A stretch of DNA of 64,000 bases from Synechococcus sp. WH 5701 (GCF_000153045.1 NZ_CH724160.1:763499-827498); one strand, 5' to 3'. Counted from the first letter of the stretch, positions 15,664 through 24,397 are shown. The notes: generated from the letters alone by a model not told the origin. Made by a program: numbers and translations.

Positions 15664-16689
15664 ATGGCTCCGCTCCACAGGTTCGAGGCTGTTGAGCAAC
15701 TGGAAACTCAGCTGCAGGAGGCGGGGCTGGATGTGCGTCTGCTCCAGCTCTCCAACGGCCGCCTCAGCGGCAGCCTCGTCATCCGCCGGCTCGGGCCACT
15801 GCGCTTGCTGCGGCTCCAGGCCAACCGTTGTCTGCACGTGGCTGGATCCAAGCCCCTGGATCAACGCCTGGTCTGTCTGAACCTTCCGCCTTCCGGCGGC
15901 GGCGCCCCTCTGCGGGCCCACGGCACCACCATCGGCCCCGATGTGCTGTTCGGTCTCGACCCCCGGGCGGAGGTCCACCTCTCCACTCCTGAGCAGATGG
16001 ATCTGGCGGTGGTGATGCTGACCCCCAGCACCCTGACGCGCTGGAGCAGCGGCCAGGGTGACCGTGATCTGGAAGCGGCGCCCTTCCGCTGCAATTGCCT
16101 GCCCATCGATGTCGACAGTCGCACGCAGCTCCAGCGCTGGTTGCTCAAGCTGTTGCCCCTCCAGGCAGAGACACCCTCAGTGCCGGTCGTGTCGCCATCG
16201 GCACCGGAGGCAGCTGGTGGTGGTCTGTTGCCTCTGCTCGTTGATGCGCTGGAGCAAGGCCTCAGGCTGCGGGGCGTGACCGACAGCCCGCCGGCACGGA
16301 TCCAAATGGTCAAGCAGTTGCAACAGTGGGTGGAGGAGCACCCCCTTGAGCCGATCAGCCTGGATGGCCTCTGCCGTCAGGCGTATGTCGGACGACGCAG
16401 CCTGATCCTGGGGTTCAAGGAGCACCTCGGCATGGGGCCGATGGCTTATTTCAAGCTTCAGCGGCTCCATGGTGTTCGCCGTGGGCTGCTGGAAGCAGCG
16501 CCTGGGGCGGTCACGATCTCAGGGTTGGCGGCCTCCTGGGGCTTCCTCAATCCGGGGCACTTCGCCCGGGATTACCGCCGGTTGTTCGGGGAGCTCCCCA
16601 GTGCCACGCTCTCCGGTCGGTTCAGCCCCGCCGTCCTGGCCCGGGGGCACGGCACAGCGGTTGACCGCCTCCCCCTCGGATCCTGCTGA
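15664..16689 (+). CDS. AraC-family transcriptional regulator
   Basis: A 341-residue protein with an N-terminal sensing domain of about 220 residues. The C-terminal AraC/XylS double helix-turn-helix (about residues 235-325) includes PISLDGLCRQAYVGRRSLIL, FKEHLGMGPMAYFKLQRLH and WGFLNPGHFARDYRRLFGELPS. The N-terminal domain is not an obvious cupin and resembles the sensor halves of cyanobacterial AraC regulators. The ATG at 15664 was chosen over an upstream extension that is only the antisense of the sulfatase gene. Its divergent position beside the sulfatase gene makes it the likely regulator of that run. Its last 171 nt overlap the convergent HAD gene. Confidence 0.85.
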   Translation: MAPLHRFEAVEQLETQLQEAGLDVRLLQLSNGRLSGSLVIRRLGPLRLLRLQANRCLHVAGSKPLDQRLVCLNLPPSGGGAPLRAHGTTIGPDVLFGLDPRAEVHLSTPEQMDLAVVMLTPSTLTRWSSGQGDRDLEAAPFRCNCLPIDVDSRTQLQRWLLKLLPLQAETPSVPVVSPSAPEAAGGGLLPLLVDALEQGLRLRGVTDSPPARIQMVKQLQQWVEEHPLEPISLDGLCRQAYVGRRSLILGFKEHLGMGPMAYFKLQRLHGVRRGLLEAAPGAVTISGLAASWGFLNPGHFARDYRRLFGELPSATLSGRFSPAVLARGHGTAVDRLPLGSC

Positions 16690-17709
16690 CCCTGAAGGAG
16701 CCGCGAACACCGTGGCCCAGTCGTCGCGCATGCTCACCACCGTCCAGCCCTGCCGCGGGGCTTCGCTCAAGGCCCGATCGAGATAGCCGAAGGCGGATTG
16801 GCGGTCGTAGGCCACCTCCCGCTCGGGGTCGTCGTGGTGAACGATCACGCCCAGGCGGGGCCCCGGCAGGCTGGTGGTCCACTCCAGCATCTCCAGATCA
16901 CCGTCGGAGTTGCCGAAGGCGGCGATCGGCCTGCGGCCGATCAGCTGCTCGATCAGGACCGGCTTCATGGCCCGATCGGCGACCGTCTGGACCTCGCTCT
17001 CGCGCAGGATCACGGGCAAGCCACCGCGCAGGGCGTAGGTGGTGACGACGCTGGAGCCGATCACCTGCTCCGGCGGGATTCCGTAGGCCTCCTCGGCGAA
17101 CACCCGCATGAACTCCACGCCGCCGGCCGAAACGATGTAGGTGCGGAAGCCATGGGCACGCAGGTGCTCGAGCAGCTCCCGCATCGGCTGGTAGGTCAGG
17201 GTGGTGTAAGGCCGCTTCAGGGTCGGGTGGCAGGCGCTGTCCAGCCATTCGCGCACCAGATCGCGGAACACATCCGTGCTCATGCCGGCATGGGTGATCC
17301 CCACCAGATCCAGCAGACCCTTGATGCCCATGGTGAGCACGGCCTCCCCGTTGCCGGCAGCGGCCGCCGCGGCGATGACCGGATTGGCAGCGAGACCGGG
17401 CTGCTGGGCCACCATGGCGCGGGCCCGCTCGATCGCGAAGGCCAGCTGCACGTACATCGGCTGCTCCGACCAGAGCGTGCCGTCGTTGTCGAAGACGGCG
17501 ATGCGCTCCTCGGGCGGCCGATAGCTCTCCCCCCCCGGCTGGCTGACGCTGGCGACGAAGGCCAGGATCCGTGACCTGGTGGCACCGTCCCGCCAGGAGG
17601 GGAGGGGCTGGCTGGCCATGGCGGGCGCCAAAGGGGACATCATCTTCAGGGTGAGCAGGCTTCCGGCAGCCGTCGCCAGGACCCGCGTCAGCCCCCCGTG
17701 GTCCTTCAC
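16519..17709 (-). CDS. HAD-superfamily phosphatase, probably exported
   Basis: A 396-residue protein with a hydrophobic N-terminal segment (about residues 8-32, ending SPLAPAMASQ). HAD motifs follow: motif I VFDNDGTLW near residue 72, motif II YIVSAGGVEFM near 195, and motif IV FGNSDGDLEMLEW near 265. The core resembles the haloacid dehalogenase-like phosphoserine-phosphatase-type proteins of about 320-340 residues. The final ~55 residues are low-complexity and lie antisense to the AraC gene, so the frame may simply have drifted past an ancestral stop. The GTG start overlaps the rdgB stop (GTGA). The substrate is unknown. Confidence 0.8.
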   Translation of the reverse strand: MKDHGGLTRVLATAAGSLLTLKMMSPLAPAMASQPLPSWRDGATRSRILAFVASVSQPGGESYRPPEERIAVFDNDGTLWSEQPMYVQLAFAIERARAMVAQQPGLAANPVIAAAAAAGNGEAVLTMGIKGLLDLVGITHAGMSTDVFRDLVREWLDSACHPTLKRPYTTLTYQPMRELLEHLRAHGFRTYIVSAGGVEFMRVFAEEAYGIPPEQVIGSSVVTTYALRGGLPVILRESEVQTVADRAMKPVLIEQLIGRRPIAAFGNSDGDLEMLEWTTSLPGPRLGVIVHHDDPEREVAYDRQSAFGYLDRALSEAPRQGWTVVSMRDDWATVFAAPSGSAGSEGEAVNRCAVPPGQDGGAEPTGERGTGELPEQPAVIPGEVPRIEEAPGGRQP

Positions 17710-18326
17710 GAGTCGGCGAACAGCCTCTGCAGGGGCGGCAGCAGGGCCTCCAGGGCACGGCCGCGGTGGCCTACGCGCCGCTTCAGCTCGGGCGTCATCT
17801 GGGCAAAGCTCAGGCCCGTTTCGGGTACCAGGAACACCGGGTCGTAACCGAAGCCGCCCTCCCCGCAGGGGGCCTTGAGGATCTCACCCGTGCAGACGCC
17901 CTCCACCTCCAGCACCGTCTGGCCGCTGGGGTCTGCCAGGGCCAGGGCTGCCGTGAACCGGGCCCCACGGTTGGATTCCCCCTCCAGGGCCTGCAGCAAG
18001 CGGGTGATTCGCTCGGGGTCGGTGGAGGCATAGCGGGCGGAGTGGATGCCGGGTGCTCCGCCGAGGGCGTCCACACTCAGCCCCGAATCATCGGCCAGCG
18101 CCCAGTGGCCCGTGATCCGCGCCACGGCTTCGGCTTTGAGACGGGCGTTGGCGGCAAAGCTGTCGCCGGTTTCCTCCACCTCCAGGCCCTGGGGCTGGCT
18201 GCGCACCTCCAGGTCCAGCTCCGGGCCCGCCGTGGCCAGCAGGGCCGTGAATTCCCTGAGCTTGCCAGCGTTGCCGCTGGCGATCACCAGCACCTTCCGG
18301 GCGGGCCACGGGCCGGGGGCGTTCAT
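17706..18326 (-). CDS. rdgB: XTP/dITP diphosphatase (RdgB/HAM1)
   Basis: A 206-residue non-canonical purine NTP pyrophosphatase. It removes dITP, XTP and ITP from nucleotide pools. Diagnostic segments are VIASGNAGKLREF at the N-terminus, TGDSFAANARLKAEAVA near residue 60, ADDSGLSVDALGGAPGIHSARYA near 85, and GEGGFGYDPVFLVPE near 155. The ATG at 18326 overlaps the stop of the phosphohexomutase gene (ATGA), which decides the start against a longer in-frame candidate at 18353. Length and motifs are complete. Confidence 0.95.
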   Translation of the reverse strand: MNAPGPWPARKVLVIASGNAGKLREFTALLATAGPELDLEVRSQPQGLEVEETGDSFAANARLKAEAVARITGHWALADDSGLSVDALGGAPGIHSARYASTDPERITRLLQALEGESNRGARFTAALALADPSGQTVLEVEGVCTGEILKAPCGEGGFGYDPVFLVPETGLSFAQMTPELKRRVGHRGRALEALLPPLQRLFADS

Positions 18327-19819
18327 GCCGCTTCCGCGAACTGGCGTGCCCAAGCCAGGATCTCGCTCACCCGCTCCCCGCTCGGGGCCTCGCTGTAGAG
18401 GCGCAGCAGCGGTTCGGTGCCCGAGAAGCGCAGCATCAGCCAGTGGCTGTCGCCAAGGCGCAGCTTCACCCCGTCGGTGCTCACCACCTCCTGCACCGGC
18501 CAGCCGGCCACGCTGGTGGGGGGCTCCTGGGCCAGCTGGCGCTCCAGCCGCTCCCGGCTGGCCATGTCCTTCAGGCGCAGGTCGAGCCGGTCGTAGGCGC
18601 TGGCCCCGCCATGGGCGACCTGCAGCCGATCGAGGCGCTCCCCCAGGGGCAGGCCGCCCTCCACCAGGGCTTCCAGCACCAGCAGGGCGGCGAACAGGGC
18701 ATCCCGCTCGGGCAGGTGCAGGCCGAAACCCACCCCGCCCGATTCCTCGCCGCCCACCAGCACCCCACCGGCGATCATCTCGCTGGCGATGTACTTGAAG
18801 CCCACGGGCTTTTCGATCACCGGTCGGCCCAGGCCCTCCGCCACCAGTTGCATCAGGTCGGAGCCGCTCACGGTCTTGACCACGGCGCCCGGCAGGGCCC
18901 GGGCCCTGGCCAGGTGATCGATCAGCAGGGGCATCAGCAGCTGGGTGCTGCAGTAGCGGCCCCGCTCATCGATGGCGGCGATGCGGTCGCCGTCGCCATC
19001 GAAGACGATGCCCACCGCCGGCCGGCCGGCCTCGCCGCTGGCCCGCACCGCGGCGATCAGCTCCTGCAGGTAGGGCGCCAGGGGCTCGGGCGGGTGGCCG
19101 CCGAAGAGCGGATCACGCCAGGAGCGGATCTCCTCGATGCAGCCTTCGCCGGACCCGTCCGCGGCTCCTTCACTGGTCCCTGAACTTCCCCCCAGCAGGG
19201 CCGGCAGCCCCCCGGCCGCAGAACCGTGCATGGGATCGACGATCACCCGCAGCCCGATGGTCTCGAGCCCCCGGCGCAGGGCGCTGGTATCCACCAGCTG
19301 GCGCAGGCCCTTCAGATAGCCATCCCAGCCATCGAAGCGTGGCGTGTCGCCGGGAATCGGCACGGTGATGCCCCCAGCCTCCAGGCGCTTCTCCACAGCG
19401 GCGGTGAAGGCCTCCTCCACCGAGCCGCCGAAATGACCCTTGATCTTCAGGCCGATCCATTCGGGGGGGTTGTGGCTGGCGGTGATCACCAGGGCCCCGA
19501 GGGCGCGCCGCTCCACCACCGCCCAGCTGCAGGCGGGTGTGGGCACGGCTGAATCCGTGAGCAGCGGCTCGAGATCGGCCCCGCGCACGGCGCTGGCGAT
19601 GGCTTCGGCCAGCTCCGGTGCCAGGAAACGGCGGTCGTAGCCGATCACCACCTCGCGGCTTGTGAGTTCAGCCGGGGCGGCGCGCTCCAGTTCGCGAGCC
19701 GCGGCCGCAGCCACCACCAGCAGGCGCTCCAGGGTCACATCGACGCCGAGGATGCCGCGCCAGCCGTCGGTGCCGAAACGGATGGGACTGGGCTCCAGGG
19801 GCAGGGGGGCAGAAGCCAT
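18323..19819 (-). CDS. Phosphoglucomutase/phosphomannomutase family protein
   Basis: A 498-residue alpha-D-phosphohexomutase. It opens with IRFGTDGWRGILG and has the phosphoserine loop LVITASHNPPEWIG (near residue 110), the metal loop VFDGDGDRIAAID (near 275), and the C-terminal phosphate-binding RFSGTEPLLRLYSEA. It should interconvert hexose 1- and 6-phosphates, feeding sugar nucleotide and glycogen or sucrose synthesis. The reading frame is open far upstream to 21358, but that extension is antisense to the TM0106-type gene; the ATG at 19819 begins just before the conserved domain. It is followed by rdgB with a 4-nt overlap. Confidence 0.92.
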   Translation of the reverse strand: MASAPLPLEPSPIRFGTDGWRGILGVDVTLERLLVVAAAAARELERAAPAELTSREVVIGYDRRFLAPELAEAIASAVRGADLEPLLTDSAVPTPACSWAVVERRALGALVITASHNPPEWIGLKIKGHFGGSVEEAFTAAVEKRLEAGGITVPIPGDTPRFDGWDGYLKGLRQLVDTSALRRGLETIGLRVIVDPMHGSAAGGLPALLGGSSGTSEGAADGSGEGCIEEIRSWRDPLFGGHPPEPLAPYLQELIAAVRASGEAGRPAVGIVFDGDGDRIAAIDERGRYCSTQLLMPLLIDHLARARALPGAVVKTVSGSDLMQLVAEGLGRPVIEKPVGFKYIASEMIAGGVLVGGEESGGVGFGLHLPERDALFAALLVLEALVEGGLPLGERLDRLQVAHGGASAYDRLDLRLKDMASRERLERQLAQEPPTSVAGWPVQEVVSTDGVKLRLGDSHWLMLRFSGTEPLLRLYSEAPSGERVSEILAWARQFAEAA

Positions 19820-19921
19820 GGGAGCAGCGGGGTTGAGTAGCTCGTAGCAGCAGTCCGGCTGGCCTGGGTTGGAGCAGGTGCCGGCCTGGCGGCAGACCAC
19901 TGCCCGCCGTAGCCTGCCCCC

Positions 19922-21514
19922 ATGCCCGCTGAACCGTCTAACCGGCTGGTGACCGACCGGTTGCTGCGCAGCTGGCTGCGCTGTCGGCGCCGGGCCTGGC
20001 TCGATCGCCATGGGGATCCGGGGCAGCGGCTGTGGAGCGCCCACCGGGCCCTTCAGCTCGACGACCAGCAGCGCTGTTTCGTGAGCTTGCTGGAGCAGCG
20101 GCCGCTTGGCGGAGAGGCCGCCTGCGCCGGTGGAGCCCCGGCGGTGGTGGGCGTGCGCCTGCGGGGCCGGGGTCCCGCAGGCCTTGAGCTGGAGGCCCAT
20201 CCGCCGCTGCTGCGCCGCATCAGCGGCGAGAGCCGCTGGGGCGCCTATGCCTACCAGCCCGTGATGGCCCGCCAGGGCCGCCGCCTCACCCGTGAGCACC
20301 GGCTGGTGATGGGGTTGTGGGGGCAGCTGCTTTCGGGGTGGCAGCAGGGGCCGGTCAGTCATGGGCTGGTGTTGGCGACAGGCCCCGGGCGGCTCGAGCG
20401 GGAACGGCTGGCGCTCGGGGAGGGGCTGCAGCGCCAGCTCGATGAGGCCCTGCCCAAAGTGGCGGCGGACCTGGAGCGCCTTCAGCCACCCCCCCTGGTG
20501 AGCGACCGCAAGAAATGCGTGCTCTGCTCCTGGCGCGGCCTCTGCGATCGCGAGGCGGCCGCGCACGGCCACCTCAGTGAGGTGAGCGGCATCGGCGCCA
20601 AGCGGCGTGAGTTGCTGATCGAGCTGGGTCTGCCCCAGCTCAGTGCCCTGGCCGCGGCTGATCCCGAGGCCCTGGCCGATGCGCTGGAGGTGCACGGGGA
20701 GCAGCACCGCGAGGTGGCGGCGCGGCTGGTGGCCCAGGCCCGCGTCCAGCAGCGGGGGGAACCCCTGCGCCTGCCGGTGGAGCCACACCAGGCGGCCACA
20801 GCCCTGCCCGAGCTGGCCACCGCCGGTGGGGTGCTCGTGTACGACATCGAATCCGACCCCGACGCCCGCGACGACTTTCTGCACGGTTTCCTGCGCATCG
20901 AGCGGGCGGCCGATGGCCGCTGGCCCGACGGCCGGGCGGCCGATGTCGGCAGCTACCGGCCCCTGCTGGCGCTGCATGAGCACGGTGAGGCCAGGCTCTG
21001 GCAGCGCCTGCGCCGGCTGCTGGCGGCCACGCCGCCCGACTGGCCCCTGCTCCATTACGGCGAAACCGAATCGATTGCCCTGGTGCGCCTGGCCCAGCGC
21101 CAGGGGGCCAGCGAGCGGGAGCTGGCAGCCCTGCGTCAGCGCCTGGTAGACCTGCATCAGCGGCTGCGGCGCCACTGGCTGCTGCCGGTGAACAGCTACG
21201 GCCTCAAGGCGGTGGCCGGCTGGCTGGGCTTTGCCTGGAGCCAGAAAGGGGTCGATGGTGCCCGCTGCCTGCTCTGGTGGCGCCAGTGGCGGGGGGATGG
21301 CACCCCGGCGGGCAGGGGCAGCCTCCATGGCCTGCGCCGGATCTTCCGCTACAACCACGACGACGGCCTGGCCACCTGGGCGGTGGCCAGCTGGCTGCTG
21401 GCTCAGGACGTCGCGCCCCCTGCCCCCACCGGTGGCGCCACCACTTCCGTGGGGATGGAGATCTCCAGGGTGATCCCCTCGCCGGTTACCAGCAGCGGCT
21501 CCTCCAGCGCCTGA
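19922..21514 (+). CDS. TM0106-type RecB-like putative nuclease
   Basis: A 530-residue protein matching the TM0106/RecB-like nuclease family. It has a RecB-type N-terminal region and a cysteine pair in KKCVLCSWRGLCD (near residue 200). A helix-hairpin-helix-like VSGIGAKRRELLIELGL follows (near 222), then an RNase H-like exonuclease domain beginning VLVYDIESDPDARDDFL (near 305). NHDDGLATWAVASWLL lies near the C-terminus. Enzymatic activity is not established for the family. The last ~112 nt overlap the convergent ygfZ-like gene, and the final ~30 residues are low-complexity. The start lies about 100 bp from the divergent phosphohexomutase gene. Confidence 0.85.
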   Translation: MPAEPSNRLVTDRLLRSWLRCRRRAWLDRHGDPGQRLWSAHRALQLDDQQRCFVSLLEQRPLGGEAACAGGAPAVVGVRLRGRGPAGLELEAHPPLLRRISGESRWGAYAYQPVMARQGRRLTREHRLVMGLWGQLLSGWQQGPVSHGLVLATGPGRLERERLALGEGLQRQLDEALPKVAADLERLQPPPLVSDRKKCVLCSWRGLCDREAAAHGHLSEVSGIGAKRRELLIELGLPQLSALAAADPEALADALEVHGEQHREVAARLVAQARVQQRGEPLRLPVEPHQAATALPELATAGGVLVYDIESDPDARDDFLHGFLRIERAADGRWPDGRAADVGSYRPLLALHEHGEARLWQRLRRLLAATPPDWPLLHYGETESIALVRLAQRQGASERELAALRQRLVDLHQRLRRHWLLPVNSYGLKAVAGWLGFAWSQKGVDGARCLLWWRQWRGDGTPAGRGSLHGLRRIFRYNHDDGLATWAVASWLLAQDVAPPAPTGGATTSVGMEISRVIPSPVTSSGSSSA

Positions 21515-22368
21515 CGCCGCACCAGGGCCAGCCCCAGCCAGACGCTGGAGCCATCGGCGCCAGCGTTCAGCCGCAGGCTGGAGGTGATCCGTCCGGCCCG
21601 CTCACCGCCGGGAGTGCGCAGCACCGCACCCACCACCGGTCGCTGAACGTCGCTGGCGGTGTCCGCGCGAGCAGCTGTGGGGGCCGGTTCCGCCCAGCAC
21701 CAGCGGCGCAGCTGCTGCTTGACGCCGTCATAAGTGGCCAGCTTGGCCAGGGTTTCCTGGCCCACGTAGCAGCCCTTGCTGAGGCTGACCCGATCAGCGA
21801 GCCCGAGTTCGAAGGGGTTCACCTCGTCACTGATCTCGTTGGGGGCCAGAGGCCGCCCCTGGCTGAGGCGCCAGTGCTCGGCCTCGATCGGCCCCAGGGC
21901 CGGGATGGCCTCGAGCTCGGCAGGGAGGCACTCCCCATCCCTGAGCACCAGCCGATGGCCGGGCAACTGCCAGCCCATGGCGGGCTCCGCCATGGCGCCG
22001 GCTCCCTCCAGGATGATCAGTGTTCCGGCCAGCAGTGGTCCCAGGGTCACCTGATCGGCGGGGAAGAGCACCCGGTCGAGGGCCTGATGGATGACGGCCC
22101 CGTCGCCGGCGGTGATCACCAGCCTGGCACCTTTGGCGTCGACCAGCACCTCGGCCAGGCCGCGCACGCGGGCGGTGGGTGTGAGGCAGCAGGTGGCCAG
22201 GCACTGGCCGGGCTGGGCACGCTCCAGATCCTGGCTGCTCTGGCCATGGAGGAAGCGCAGGCTGTCGGGGCCGTCGAGGCGGATCAGACTCACGGGCTGC
22301 TCCCAGCGGCTGGGACTGGCGGGCCGCCAGTCCCAGGGGCCTGAGGGGGTGGAGCGGTTCAGGTCCAT
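21403..22368 (-). CDS. YgfZ/GcvT-like folate-binding protein
   Basis: A 321-residue protein with the YgfZ hallmark KGCYVGQETLAKLATYDGV (near residue 215) and an FLHGQSSQDLE segment near the N-terminus corresponding to the folate-binding fold. Members assist assembly or repair of iron-sulfur clusters using tetrahydrofolate. The ATG at 22368 lies 19 nt after the pyrE stop; a longer frame to 22425 would overlap pyrE. The gene ends inside the convergent TM0106-type gene, with a low-complexity tail. Assignment to the family is confident; the client proteins are unknown, though nearby siroheme and Fe-S enzymes are candidates. Confidence 0.88.
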   Translation of the reverse strand: MDLNRSTPSGPWDWRPASPSRWEQPVSLIRLDGPDSLRFLHGQSSQDLERAQPGQCLATCCLTPTARVRGLAEVLVDAKGARLVITAGDGAVIHQALDRVLFPADQVTLGPLLAGTLIILEGAGAMAEPAMGWQLPGHRLVLRDGECLPAELEAIPALGPIEAEHWRLSQGRPLAPNEISDEVNPFELGLADRVSLSKGCYVGQETLAKLATYDGVKQQLRRWCWAEPAPTAARADTASDVQRPVVGAVLRTPGGERAGRITSSLRLNAGADGSSVWLGLALVRRQALEEPLLVTGEGITLEISIPTEVVAPPVGAGGATS

Positions 22369-22387
22369 GGCGGGCTCAGCGATGGGC

Positions 22388-22978
22388 TCACCCTTGCAAA
22401 GTCCGCGCCGCGGTGGCGATCTCATCGAGCAGGAAGAGGCTGCGCAGCTCCAGGCCCGCCGCCGTCATGGCGTCAAGCCCCCCCTCCTGGCGATCAACGA
22501 TCGTGACCACCCGCTCCACCACGTAGCCGGCCTGGCGCAGCTGCTCCACGGCCTTGAGCGAGGAACCGCCCGTGGTCACCACGTCTTCCAGCACAGTGAT
22601 GCGGGATCCTGCGGCGGGCAAGGGGCCCTCCAGCCAGGCGCCGGTGCCGTGCCCCTTGGCCTGCTTGCGCACGATCAGGGCGTCGAGGGGCAGCCCCGCC
22701 TGGGCCGCCGCCATGGCCACGCCACTCACCAGGGGATCAGCTCCGAGGGTAAGGCCGGCCACGGCCGCGGCTCCCTCTTCCACCTGCTCCAGCATGGCCA
22801 TGGCCAGCAGGGCCAGGCCGTATCCGCTGAGGCTCACCGGCTTGCAGTTCACGTAGTGGTCGCTGCTGCGGCCCGATGCCAGGGTGAACTGGCCGTGCCG
22901 GTAGGCCCTGGTGGCCAGCAGCTCCAGCAGCACCTGGCGGCGCCCCTGGGCTGTGTCGGGAATGGGAGTCAGTGGCAT
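22388..22978 (-). CDS. pyrE: Orotate phosphoribosyltransferase
   Basis: A 196-residue enzyme converting orotate and PRPP to orotidine 5'-monophosphate in pyrimidine synthesis. The [20 protein letters not shown] region (near residue 32) and the PRPP loop [15 protein letters not shown] (near 125) are clear, with [16 protein letters not shown] in between. The ATG at 22978 starts just before the conserved region; the frame extends upstream to 23050 without conserved sequence. It is upstream of the ygfZ-like gene on the same strand. Confidence 0.94.
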   Translation of the reverse strand: MPLTPIPDTAQGRRQVLLELLATRAYRHGQFTLASGRSSDHYVNCKPVSLSGYGLALLAMAMLEQVEEGAAAVAGLTLGADPLVSGVAMAAAQAGLPLDALIVRKQAKGHGTGAWLEGPLPAAGSRITVLEDVVTTGGSSLKAVEQLRQAGYVVERVVTIVDRQEGGLDAMTAAGLELRSLFLLDEIATAARTLQG

Positions 22979-23111
22979 CGCAGCGGAGACAAAGCGGGGG
23001 GAGGCGGCGGCGCTCCGGCCAAGGCCCCTGGCAGAACACGGCCTTTCCACCTACTTTGCGCGATGATCTGGCTGTGATGCCCATCCCTCTGCCCAGCCGG
23101 CCTCCTGCGCC

Positions 23112-23744
23112 ATGAACTGCCGCAAAGCCATGTCCTCAGCCGCCGTCCCCTTCGCCGGCCGGCTTCAACGGGCCCCTGGGGTGGCCATCGTTGTTGGTGC
23201 CCTGGCCGGCGGCGCACTGGCTCTCCTTCCCCCCATCCCCGCCCAGGCGGGCCCGGTGATCTGCACCACCACCCTCGAGGCTCCCCTGGCCAGCACCGGC
23301 AACAGCACCCAGCCGCCCAGTGCCCCGGTGGAAGTCACCCGCTGCGGTGAGGTTCAGACCACGGCGGAACTCTTTGTGCAGCGTGCCTACACCTGGCGCT
23401 CCACCTATGCCCGCGGGGTGAGCCTCACCAACCAGATCACCGACATCCTCGGCATCGCCATGGGCGGTCCCCAGGGCAACCGCGTGATGGGGTTCGGCTT
23501 CCCCGAGCAGGCCATCGTCTGGGATTCCTCGGCCATCGGCAACACCACGGCCGCCCTGCTGGAAGAGCAGAGCGCACCGATGCCGTTTCGCGACGCCGAC
23601 CTGCCCTCGATCTTCTCCTCCAGCCTGCAAGTGGCCCCCACCACGGTGCCAGTGGAAGCGGCCCAGCCGGGGGCCAACTACTTTCCGGTGGCACTCCCCG
23701 TTGAGAGTGCTCCCGCACGCCAGCCGGCGCGTGGCCTCTGGTGA
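23112..23744 (+). CDS. Conserved hypothetical secreted protein
   Basis: A 210-residue protein with an N-terminal signal peptide (hydrophobic about residues 22-43, cleavage probably after IPAQA). The mature part has CTTTLEAP, a VTRCGEVQTTAELFVQRAYTWRS segment and MGFGFPEQAIVWDSSAIGNT. Two cysteines in the first third could pair. No known domain is recognised, though the organisation is typical of conserved cyanobacterial periplasmic proteins. The tRNA-Met gene follows closely. Divergent pyrE starts about 130 bp away. Confidence 0.75.
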   Translation: MNCRKAMSSAAVPFAGRLQRAPGVAIVVGALAGGALALLPPIPAQAGPVICTTTLEAPLASTGNSTQPPSAPVEVTRCGEVQTTAELFVQRAYTWRSTYARGVSLTNQITDILGIAMGGPQGNRVMGFGFPEQAIVWDSSAIGNTTAALLEEQSAPMPFRDADLPSIFSSSLQVAPTTVPVEAAQPGANYFPVALPVESAPARQPARGLW

Positions 23745-23761
23745 GGCAGGCGGATCAGCCT

Positions 23762-23834
23762 GGGGGTCTAGCAATCTGGTGAATGCAGCGGGCTCATAAT
23801 CCGCCTGAGGCGAGTTCGATCCTCGCGACCCCCA
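23762..23834 (+). tRNA. tRNA-Met (anticodon CAU), elongator type
   Basis: A 73-nt cloverleaf folds fully. The acceptor stem is GGGGGTC/GACCCCC with discriminator A. The D arm has GCA/TGC with a GG-containing loop. The anticodon stem is GCGGG/TCCGC around loop CTCATAA (anticodon CAT), and the T arm is GCGAG/CTCGC with loop TTCGATC. The paired first acceptor position and the single G-T closing pair in the anticodon stem argue against initiator tRNA. A lysidine-modified tRNA-Ile(CAU) cannot be fully excluded without comparison. CCA is not encoded. Confidence 0.93.
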
Positions 23835-23977
23835 TACCCCGCCTGTCCAATCCAGGCTGCCGCAGACAGCCAGGGTCCGATCTGGTCACATCCCCGTGGA
23901 ACCCGTAACCCGCCCGTACATGGTTCAGACATGGGTTCTGGCCAAGATGGAGCTGATGCCGATGCAGCTGGGGAACC

Positions 23978-24397
23978 ATGAAAGGCCTACGACAGAGCCT
24001 TGTACCAATTATTTTGCTCGCTGGCCTGGCAACGGGCCTGAGTGCGGTCCCCGCCCAGGCTCAGGTGGGAGTCACAATCCAGCTTGGTCAGCCCGGGTAT
24101 TACGGACCCGTTAATCCCAACGGCATCGGCCTGAACCAGTTGCTCTACCCGCAGCCGGTGATCATTCAGCCCGGCTATGGGACCTGGGGTAGGGGTAGGA
24201 CTGTTCAACCGATCTATCTACGGGTGCCGCCCGGACAAGCCAAGAACTGGGGAAAACATTGCCAGCGGTATGGAGCCTGCAACAGGCCCGTTTATTTCGT
24301 GCAGGACAGCTGGTACAACGACACCTACGGCCAGCGATACCGGCAGCAGCAGCCTTACTACAACAAAGGTGGCCGCGGCAAACGCGACGACGATTAG
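23978..24397 (+). CDS. Small secreted tyrosine/glycine-rich protein
   Basis: A 139-residue protein with a signal peptide (MKGLRQSLVPIILLAGLATG, cleavage near VPAQA). The middle is rich in Gly, Pro and Tyr (GYYGPVNPNG, QPGYGTWGRG). The C-terminal motif YLRVPPGQAKNWGKHCQRYGAC, then RPVYFVQDSWYNDTYGQRYR, has two cysteines. The motif resembles small periplasmic proteins I know mainly from proteobacteria, of unknown function. The upstream 140 bp after the tRNA gene contain no other gene. Confidence 0.72.
   Translation: MKGLRQSLVPIILLAGLATGLSAVPAQAQVGVTIQLGQPGYYGPVNPNGIGLNQLLYPQPVIIQPGYGTWGRGRTVQPIYLRVPPGQAKNWGKHCQRYGACNRPVYFVQDSWYNDTYGQRYRQQQPYYNKGGRGKRDDD

Noticed and set aside
18323-21358. A 1011-residue fusion of phosphohexomutase with an N-terminal extension
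   Set aside because: The upstream part is proline/glutamine-rich and exactly antisense to the TM0106-type gene, while the conserved domain begins at 19819.
23762-23834. Initiator tRNA-fMet
   Set aside because: The first acceptor pair is G-C rather than the unpaired C-A of bacterial initiators.
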